Below are positions 39,834-46,265 of a DNA stretch of 64,000 nucleotides, one piece after another. The DNA is from Kitasatospora sp. MAP12-44 (GTDB lineage Bacteria > Actinomycetota > Actinomycetes > Streptomycetales > Streptomycetaceae), in contig NZ_JARZAE010000004.1 in the NCBI RefSeq assembly GCF_029892095.1, positions 3,348,001 to 3,412,000 on the forward strand, given 5' to 3'. Made by a program: the position numbers and the translations under genes. The stretch's first letter is position 1; the number at the start of each line of letters is the position of its first letter. The notes under the pieces were generated by a model that did no database searches, was not told the DNA's origin, and saw only the letters and a program-made list of their open reading frames with translations.

Positions 39834-42297
39834 GCGAGGTGTCGGGCAGGACCGGTCGGCGCGGCGGGCCGCCGCTGCGGGTCAGGATCAGCGCGGCGAC
39901 CTCCTCGGCGCCCTGCCGGAACTCCACGTCCCCGGTCACCGCTCCCACGTCGAGGAGGAGTTCTCCCACCCCGGAAAGGCCGCAGCACTGGACCACCTGG
40001 CTCATCCTGGGGGCCAGCGCCCGGCAGGCGCGCGCCGCGTCGGCGGACAGCCGCACCAGGCGCTCGTCCCCGTTCCCGACGCCTGCCCGGAGCAGGACCG
40101 GGCCGATGCCGGCCAGTCCGCGGCACCAGGAGCCGTAGCGCCGGGTGGCGCCGGGGCGGGCGGCTGCGGCCAGGATGCCGGGCATGGCCGCGGCCAGCGC
40201 CGCGACGGCCTGTTCGGCGGCGGCGCCGGAGGCCGGGTCGCCGGTCGCGTGGTGGTGCGCCAGCAGGAAGTGGGCGACTCCGGCGCGGCCGTGGGCGGCC
40301 CCGTCGAGGACCGCCGCCGCGCCGGGCCGGGCAGTCGTGCTGATGACGCCGCGGCCGTAGCGCCCTTCGAGCAGGCCGCGGGCGCACTGTGCGGCCACGG
40401 CGCGGTGGTACGCCGCCTCGGGCTCCCGACCTGCCGCGCGCGCCCGCTCGGCCAGCAGCAGGTGCCCGGTGCCGATGCCTGCCGCGCCCGCGATCTGATC
40501 GTCCAGCAGGCCGGCGGGGAACCAGCCGTCGACCGAGCCGACGCCGTCCGGGCCGACGGCGGCGTCCGGGGGCTCGGTGCCGAGCGTCTCGGCCGCCTCC
40601 GCGAGGAACAGGTCGACGCCCGTCCGGCCCTCGTAGAGCGCGGGCGGCAGCAGGGGACGGGCGGGATGGGCGGCGGTCCAGCGGGCCAGCTCGGCGACGG
40701 CGGCGCGGGCGTCCGGGTCGTCGGGGTGCCGCAGCAGCTCCAGGCCGAGGCCGGCGCTGCCTTGGTAGAGGGAGAGCGACTCCCGGGGCGCCCTGTCCGT
40801 CACCCCCGCGGCGACCTGCTCCCGCGCCGCGCGCACGCAGAACGCGAGGGTGTGGCCGATGACGTCGTCGAGCAGATCGCTGCTGATCAGGGGCGGCGAC
40901 GGCAGCGCACGGCGGGCGCGGGCGACGGGGTCCCGCCCGCTGCGCAGGCGTTCGGCGGCAGCCGTGCGCTCGGCGGCGTCGAGGCTGAGCAGCCCGGCGA
41001 TCAGCGTCCGGGCCGGATGCCGGAGCGGGTCGGGGAGCACGCCGGCGAGGCAGGCGAGGGTGCGGGCGCGGTTGGTCACGGGGTCCGGGTCCATCACCAC
41101 CGGGTCGAGGCCGGTGCTCGCGTAGGACAGGGTGGCGCCCAAGGCGTAGTAGTCGTCGGCGGGTTGAGCGGTACGGGGGTCGGCGAGCGACGGCGGCAGG
41201 CCGTAGCCCGGGGTCGCTCCGCCGGGGCGACGCCCGTCGAGGGCGCTGACGCCGAAGTCGACCAGCCGGCAGCCCCCGGACGGGTCGATCACCACGTTGT
41301 CGGGTTTGAGGTCGCACAGCACCACACCGCGCGCGTGCACGTCGTCCAGGATCCGCAGCAGCCCCTGCGCCAGCAGGCGCCAACTGCGGTGCTCGTCCTC
41401 GGTGCTGTCGTCGCAGTAGGGGCCGGACGCCAGCACGTCGCGGCGCAGGTCGCGCGGGCCGCAGTCGGTGCTGACCAGGTACTCGTCCTCGCCGTGTCGG
41501 AAGTAGTCGACCGCCTCGGGGACGCCGTCGACCCCGGCCAGCCTCGTCAGCACCTGACGCTCCCGGCGCAACCGGCCGCGCGCGTCGACGCCGTCGTGGT
41601 CCTCGGCGACGTGGGCCCGCGCCTGCTTGACCACCACCGGCCGGCCGGTGGTGACCTCGACGGCCCGGTAGACGTGACCGTGGGCCGCGCGGGCGATGCC
41701 CGCGGTGATCCGGTAACGGCCGTCCCCGACGCGGGTGGTGACGGCCGAGGCGCTGGTGCCGGCGGCGGGGAAGGGGTCCCGCGCCCAGGGCGGTTGCCGG
41801 TAGGCCGCCTCGGCGAGACCGGGGAACGAACTGCCGTCCGGGCCGGCCATGGTGTGCTCGGCGTCTCCCGCGCGAAAGGGCCCGTAGCGGTAGTAGACCG
41901 GCGCGTCGGGCCGCACCTGGCGATCGCTGACCACCCGCGGCCCGGCCCACCCGACCAGCGCCTGCGCCAACTCCGCACCGAGGCCCGCGACATCCGCGGC
42001 CCGTGGGTACACGGTGGCCGCCTTGCCGACGGCGGCGGGGTTCTGCCGTCCGGCGTTCAGCGTGCGCAGCACCTCGGCGTCGACGGCGAACTTGACGTCA
42101 CAGGTGTACCGCAGCAGCACCGGCACGACCCGCTCCATCAGCTGCGCGAGCCGGTCCGGCCGAGTGGAGAGGTGCAGCTTCCAGCCGTGGGCGCACGGCG
42201 GCATCTTCGGGTCCTGCAAGTACAACCAGGTGTCGTCCGCGTACTGACGGCGCCCGCACTCAGCCGTCAACTCGGCCAGTCGCGCGTACAGTTCCAT
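39736..42297 (-). CDS. class IV-like lanthionine synthetase (lyase-kinase-cyclase), LanL/LanKC family
   Basis: 853-residue three-domain enzyme that phosphorylates Ser/Thr of a precursor peptide, eliminates the phosphate and closes thioether rings. Lyase region about 1-190: KxH in GWKLHLS (Lys40, His42), GKAATVYP and SDRQVRP...YYRYG. Kinase about 195-460: VVVK (Lys224), CDLKPDN (Asp329), VDFG (Asp347). Cyclase about 475-850: YQGSAGLGLELL, DGAAHGRAG (His669), WCRG (Cys725) and QCCG (Cys771, Cys772). Presence of zinc-ligand positions separates it from class III LanKC, but the usual His after the second Cys is Cys. The ATG at 42297 has GGAGG nine bases upstream. It follows the precursor-like gene after 71 bp and a hairpin. 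Confidence 0.9.
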   Translation of the reverse strand: MELYARLAELTAECGRRQYADDTWLYLQDPKMPPCAHGWKLHLSTRPDRLAQLMERVVPVLLRYTCDVKFAVDAEVLRTLNAGRQNPAAVGKAATVYPRAADVAGLGAELAQALVGWAGPRVVSDRQVRPDAPVYYRYGPFRAGDAEHTMAGPDGSSFPGLAEAAYRQPPWARDPFPAAGTSASAVTTRVGDGRYRITAGIARAAHGHVYRAVEVTTGRPVVVKQARAHVAEDHDGVDARGRLRRERQVLTRLAGVDGVPEAVDYFRHGEDEYLVSTDCGPRDLRRDVLASGPYCDDSTEDEHRSWRLLAQGLLRILDDVHARGVVLCDLKPDNVVIDPSGGCRLVDFGVSALDGRRPGGATPGYGLPPSLADPRTAQPADDYYALGATLSYASTGLDPVVMDPDPVTNRARTLACLAGVLPDPLRHPARTLIAGLLSLDAAERTAAAERLRSGRDPVARARRALPSPPLISSDLLDDVIGHTLAFCVRAAREQVAAGVTDRAPRESLSLYQGSAGLGLELLRHPDDPDARAAVAELARWTAAHPARPLLPPALYEGRTGVDLFLAEAAETLGTEPPDAAVGPDGVGSVDGWFPAGLLDDQIAGAAGIGTGHLLLAERARAAGREPEAAYHRAVAAQCARGLLEGRYGRGVISTTARPGAAAVLDGAAHGRAGVAHFLLAHHHATGDPASGAAAEQAVAALAAAMPGILAAAARPGATRRYGSWCRGLAGIGPVLLRAGVGNGDERLVRLSADAARACRALAPRMSQVVQCCGLSGVGELLLDVGAVTGDVEFRQGAEEVAALILTRSGGPPRRPVLPDTSLSAASGQWAGGSAGVLSFLRRLRQGGPRLGPA

Positions 42298-42319
42298 CCC
42301 CCCTACCCCTCCGGGTCCG

Positions 42320-42346
42320 GTGCTCGACGGCTGCACCGTCGAGCAC
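42320..42346 (-). terminator. hairpin between precursor-like gene and synthetase: possible attenuator
   Basis: GTGCTCGACGG (42320-42330) pairs perfectly over 11 bp with 42336-42346, loop CTGCA. It lies 23 bases after the peptide stop and 23 before the synthetase ATG. Hairpins at this point are common in lanthipeptide operons, where they let far more precursor than enzyme be made or protect the precursor mRNA. Confidence 0.65.
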
Positions 42347-42368
42347 GGGACCTGCTACGACCGGTCGG

Positions 42369-42533
42369 TCAGGAGTTCCCCGCGCAGGTCCAGACCTCCG
42401 TGAGGAAGGGGGTGAACGTCACGTGGTTGTAGATGCAGGCCTGCGGAGCGTCGAATTCCTCCTCGAACTCGATCAGCTCGTCCTCGACGACCAGCGGCCC
42501 CGCATCGCGGATGTCCGATGCCAGTGCACTCAT
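42369..42533 (-). CDS. lanthipeptide precursor-like peptide
   Basis: 54-residue peptide just upstream of the lanthionine synthetase on the same strand. ATG 42533 has a very good ribosome-binding site (GAGGGTCACC). Residues 1-31 look like a leader: acidic, with ELIEFEEEFDAP at 19-30. Residues about 32-54 form a hydrophobic core with two Cys (33 and 50), four Thr (39, 41, 45, 49), one C-terminal Ser (54) and aromatic residues (Tyr35, Phe40, Phe43, Trp48). No cleavage site of the double-Gly type is seen; the exact leader end is unknown. No similarity to a named lanthipeptide was recognised. Assignment as substrate rests on size, leader/core composition and position. Confidence 0.78.
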   Translation of the reverse strand: MSALASDIRDAGPLVVEDELIEFEEEFDAPQACIYNHVTFTPFLTEVWTCAGNS

Positions 42534-42767
42534 GGTGACCCTCTTTCGATTGCCGTGTGAGTTCATGGAGGAGCACAGATCATTCACCACAGCAGACGTG
42601 GCGACTCGCTCATGCTAGCCACGTGATCAGGTCATCGATAGACATCCGGCGGAAGTTCCTGAATCTTCGTCAGGCAGCCCTCGGGTCCGCCCGGCGCGGC
42701 CGGGGCGTATCCGCTGCACGGCGGGCACCGAGGCCGCTTGTCAGTCCCCCGGCCTAGCGTTCGAGGC

Positions 42768-44075
42768 ATGGAGGAACGCTGGAGCACTGAGCATGTCCTG
42801 TCCCTCTCGCCCGACGCCGCGTCGTCGAAGGCCGCCGGGAAGTTGTCCGGACCGGGGCCGTGGTCGGGGGTGGGGTGCAATGGAACGGCGCTTTGGGGGG
42901 CATGCAAAGGCAGTGGGAGTACGCCGTACCGGACGGTGGTCGAGCTCGCCACGCCTGCGTACCAGTGCAGTTGTCCGAGTCGGAAGTTCCCGTGCAAGCA
43001 CGCGCTGGGGCTGCTCCTGCTGTGGAGTGTCGGGGCGCAGGCGGTGCCGAACGGGGGCGAGCCGCCCGAGTGGGCGGGCGCCTGGTTGGCGGATCGCCAG
43101 GACCGGGCCGAGCAGAAGCGGGCGCCCAGGGCCGAGGCGGATCCGGCGGCGGCCCGCCGGCGGGCCGAGCGGCGCTCGGCCCGCGTGGCCGCCGGGGCGC
43201 AGGAGTTGCGCCTGCGGCTGGCCGACCGGGTGCGGCACGGGCTGGCCGACCAGAGCACCGCGGCCAGCCCGTGGGAGGAGGTCGCGGCGCGGATGGTGGA
43301 CGCGCAGGCTCCCGGACTCGCCAGCCGGGTGCGGGAGTTGGAGGACCTCGACGAGGAGTCGCTGCTCTCCCGCTATGCGCTGCTGCACCTGCTGGCCGCC
43401 GCCTACGAGCGGGTCGGCGAGCTGCCCGAGCCACTGGCGGCCACCGTCCGCTCCCGGATCGGATTCAGCACCGACAGCGCCGAGTTGCTGGCCGGCCCGA
43501 CCGTCCGGGACCGCTGGCTGGTGCTCGGCCGCCAGGATGTCGCGGACGAGCGGTTGACCACCCGACGACTCTGGCTGCGCGGGGCCAAGACCGGCCACCC
43601 GGCCCTGCTGCTGGCCTTCGGCCGCCCCGGTCAGGCGCCCGAACTGGCCATTCCCACCGGGCAGTTGCTGGAGGCCGAACTGGCCTTCCAGCCGAACGCG
43701 CGCCCACTGCGCGCGGTGCTCGGCACCCGGCACGGCGGGCCCGAGGCGCCGCCCGAGGCCGAGGCCGTGCCGCCCGGCGTCTCGACCGTACGGGCGCTCG
43801 CCGGGTACGGCGAGGCGGTGGCGGACGATCCATGGCTGGACTCCTGGCCGACCGTGCTGACCGGGGTGGTCCCGGTGCCCGGCCCGGGTGGCTGGCAACT
43901 GACCGACGGGCAGGGCGCGTTGCCCGTCCACGGGACGCCGCAGTCGGCGCTCTGGCGGCTGGCGGCGATCTCCGCGGGCCGTCCGGTGACGGTCTTCGGC
44001 GAGTGCGGGCACCGGGGGTTCGCCCCGGTCACGGTGTGGGGCGAGAACGGCCGGGCGACGGGAGTGAGCGGGTGA
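42768..44075 (+). CDS. SWIM zinc-finger protein
   Basis: 435 residues. The SWIM motif CxCx6CxH is complete (Cys67, Cys69, Cys76, His78 in YQCSCPSRKFPCKHALGLLL). The following region is Arg/Ala-rich and helical and the C-terminal half is mixed alpha/beta without recognised motifs. SWIM fingers bind nucleic acid or protein. In actinobacteria this type sits beside DUF5691 and near MoxR/DUF5682/VWA genes. ATG 42768 is close behind TAGCGT (42755-42760), which could be a -10, giving a very short 5' leader. Its stop overlaps the DUF5691 start (GTGA). Confidence 0.9.
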   Translation: MEERWSTEHVLSLSPDAASSKAAGKLSGPGPWSGVGCNGTALWGACKGSGSTPYRTVVELATPAYQCSCPSRKFPCKHALGLLLLWSVGAQAVPNGGEPPEWAGAWLADRQDRAEQKRAPRAEADPAAARRRAERRSARVAAGAQELRLRLADRVRHGLADQSTAASPWEEVAARMVDAQAPGLASRVRELEDLDEESLLSRYALLHLLAAAYERVGELPEPLAATVRSRIGFSTDSAELLAGPTVRDRWLVLGRQDVADERLTTRRLWLRGAKTGHPALLLAFGRPGQAPELAIPTGQLLEAELAFQPNARPLRAVLGTRHGGPEAPPEAEAVPPGVSTVRALAGYGEAVADDPWLDSWPTVLTGVVPVPGPGGWQLTDGQGALPVHGTPQSALWRLAAISAGRPVTVFGECGHRGFAPVTVWGENGRATGVSG

Positions 44076-45694
44076 CCAGCGTGCAGACGGATCTCTGGGA
44101 GGAGCTGCGGACCACCGCGCTCCTGGGCACCGACCGGCGCCCGCTGCCGCCGGCCTCCGGGACGGGCGCGCTGGCGGCGGCGGCCGGCGCGGTGGATCGC
44201 GGCGACCCGGCGGCGGCCCTGCTGGAGCTGGCCGCGCTCGCCACCGTCCGGCGCCGCGCCGGGCTGCTGCCGGTCCCGGCCGGGCCGCCGCAACCGGCCG
44301 CCCCGCCGGACCAGCGCCGCGCGCTGCCCGACGCCGCGGCGCGCCGACTCGCGGTGCTGCTCTCCGGCCGGGGATCCGGCACCGGCTCCGGCACGGGATC
44401 GGGAACCGGCGTCGGCGCACTGGCCAACCTCGCCGAGCTGCTGCCGCAGTGGCTGGCCGGCGCCCGGGAGTTGGACTACCGGCCGCCGGCCGCACTCGTC
44501 CCCGCGCTGCTGGACGCCGCGCGGGCGCGCAGCGAGCTGCGCGGCGACGCGGTGGCACTGGCCGGACCGCTCGGCCGCTGGCTGGCCGAGCACAACCCGG
44601 ACTGGAGCTACGTCCGGCGCACCGCCGTCGAGAGCCGGGCCGCGGGCAGCGAGCAGACCTGGCACGAGGGTCTGTTCGCCGAACGGGTCACCCACCTCAC
44701 CCGGCTGCGCCGCAGCGACCCGCCGGCCGCGCTTGAACTGCTGCGCGGCACCTGGTCCACCGAGCGCGCCGAGGACCGGCTGCTCTTCCTGGACGCGCTG
44801 CAGGAGGGCCTCTCCGAGGCGGACGAGCCGTTCCTGGAGGCCGCCCTCGGCGACCGCAGCAAGAACGTCCGGACCACCGCCGCCGAACTGCTCTCCACCC
44901 TGCCCGGCTCGGCGCTGGGCGCGCGGATGGCCGAGCGGGCCCGCGCGCTCGTGCAGGTGGCGGACGGGCGGCTGCTGGTCAGCCCGCCGACCGCCTGCGA
45001 CAGCGCGATGCAGCGGGACGGCATAGCGCCCAAGTCGCCGACCGGCCGCGGCGAGCGCGCCTGGTGGTTCGGCGAGGTGGTGGCCGCCACCCCGCTGGCC
45101 GCCTGGACGACGGGGTTCGACCTGACGCACGATCAGCTGCTCGCCCTGCCGGTCAGCGCGGACGACGGCGACCCGGCGGACGGCGAGGACGGCAGCGACA
45201 GCTGGCGTGACGACCTGCGCGAGGCCTGGGCCCGCGCCGCCGTCCGCCAGCAGGACGCCCGCTGGGCCCGGGCGCTGCTCGGCCCGGCCCCGCGCCGCGC
45301 GGGCAGCGTGCGGACGGCGGGTTCGCCGGCCAAGCTGCTCGCCGTGCTACCGCCGGCCGAACGGGCCGCCTGGACGTCCTCGTTCCTGCAGACCCACGGC
45401 CTGGGCGACGCCTTTCAGCTGCTCGGCGCCTGCGCCACCCCGTGGACGCCGCCGCTCAGCACGGCGGTGGTGGCCGCCCTGGAGCGGGCCGCTGCCTCGG
45501 GGGCGTACCCGTGGAGCCACAGCGGGGTGCTCGGCATGACCGAGCGCTCGCTCTCCCCCGCGACGGCTCCGGCCGTGGAGGCGCTGGCCGCCGACGCCTC
45601 GCCCGACAGCGCGTGGGCCGAGACCTTCGGGCGACTCGCGGGCACGCTGCGCTTCCGCGCCGCGATGCTCGCCGAGTTGAACGACAACGGCTGA
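44072..45694 (+). CDS. DUF5691 family protein
   Basis: 540 residues, Ala/Leu-rich and mostly helical, with HEAT-like character around residues 200-310 (LTRLRRSDPPAALELLRGTW, FLEAALGDRSKNVRTTAAELL). A Gly-Ser-Gly-Thr linker near residues 103-113 is coded by short repeats (about 44371-44411). GTG 44072 overlaps the SWIM gene stop by GTGA and has GGGAG upstream, so the pair is coupled. Second gene of the rightward half of the MoxR-associated module. Function unknown; helical repeats suggest a scaffold. Confidence 0.87.
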   Translation: MTSVQTDLWEELRTTALLGTDRRPLPPASGTGALAAAAGAVDRGDPAAALLELAALATVRRRAGLLPVPAGPPQPAAPPDQRRALPDAAARRLAVLLSGRGSGTGSGTGSGTGVGALANLAELLPQWLAGARELDYRPPAALVPALLDAARARSELRGDAVALAGPLGRWLAEHNPDWSYVRRTAVESRAAGSEQTWHEGLFAERVTHLTRLRRSDPPAALELLRGTWSTERAEDRLLFLDALQEGLSEADEPFLEAALGDRSKNVRTTAAELLSTLPGSALGARMAERARALVQVADGRLLVSPPTACDSAMQRDGIAPKSPTGRGERAWWFGEVVAATPLAAWTTGFDLTHDQLLALPVSADDGDPADGEDGSDSWRDDLREAWARAAVRQQDARWARALLGPAPRRAGSVRTAGSPAKLLAVLPPAERAAWTSSFLQTHGLGDAFQLLGACATPWTPPLSTAVVAALERAAASGAYPWSHSGVLGMTERSLSPATAPAVEALAADASPDSAWAETFGRLAGTLRFRAAMLAELNDNG

Positions 45695-45702
45695 GATGGC
45701 GG

Positions 45703-45739
45703 GGCAGGACCGGGCCGCAGCACACGGCCCGGTCCTGCC
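45703..45739. terminator. bidirectional terminator, 15-bp perfect stem
   Basis: 45703-45717 pairs perfectly with 45725-45739, loop CAGCACA. Between convergent DUF5691 and the B12-binding gene. Confidence 0.87.
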
Positions 45740-45743
45740 AGGC

Positions 45744-46151
45744 TCAGCCGGCCGCGCGCAGGTTGGCCTCGACCCAGGCCACCACGTCGCGGGTCGGGGT
45801 GCCCGGCGTGAAGATGTCCGCGACACCCATCGCCTTCAGCTCGACGATGTCCTCGTCCGGGACGATGCCGCCGCAGAAGACCTTGATGTCCGCCGCGTCG
45901 CGCTCCCTGAGCAGCACGAGCACCCGGGCGCAGAGCGTCATGTGCGCGCCGGAGAGGATCGACAGGCCGATGCCGTCGGCGTCCTCCTGGATGGCGGTGT
46001 CGACGATCTGCTCGGGCGTCTGGTGCAGACCGGTGTAGATCACCTCCATGCCGGCGTCCCGCAGGGCGCGCGCGATCACCTTGGCGCCCCGGTCGTGACC
46101 GTCGAGCCCCGGCTTGGCGACCACGACCCGGATCGGGCCTGACACACCCAT
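45744..46151 (-). CDS. icmB: cobalamin-binding small subunit of acyl-CoA mutase (isobutyryl-CoA mutase type)
   Basis: 135 residues; a stand-alone B12-binding domain with the base-off signature DxHxxG (Asp17, His19, Gly22 in LDGHDRG), then SILSGAHM and the terminal FTPGTPT. Size and position match streptomycete IcmB, which joins a separate large subunit to interconvert isobutyryl-CoA and n-butyryl-CoA, supplying polyketide and fatty acid precursors. The large subunit is not nearby, as expected. ATG 46151 has GGAGG five bases upstream. A related mutase (for example methylmalonyl-type) cannot be excluded. Confidence 0.85.
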   Translation of the reverse strand: MGVSGPIRVVVAKPGLDGHDRGAKVIARALRDAGMEVIYTGLHQTPEQIVDTAIQEDADGIGLSILSGAHMTLCARVLVLLRERDAADIKVFCGGIVPDEDIVELKAMGVADIFTPGTPTRDVVAWVEANLRAAG

Positions 46152-46265
46152 CACTGCCTCCACGTTAACCACCGATAACAGACCTGAGGGGAGGTTAGCG
46201 TCACTGGAGGCCCATGACCGTGCCACCCCTCAAGAGGAGGGGAAAATCACAGGCCCCCAACCTCT

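Noticed and set aside
42369..42533. Lasso-peptide or other RiPP precursor
   Set aside because: No lasso cyclase, asparagine-synthetase-like or YcaO gene is near; the adjacent enzyme is a lanthionine synthetase.
42355..42576. Alternative reading frame over the lanthipeptide precursor
   Set aside because: No ribosome-binding site and Arg/Gly-rich text; the chosen frame has a strong site and leader/core layout.
46226..46242. CCCCTC/GAGGGG hairpin downstream of pcrA
   Set aside because: Only 6 bp, and the T run lies before rather than after the stem on the transcribed strand; too weak to call a terminator.
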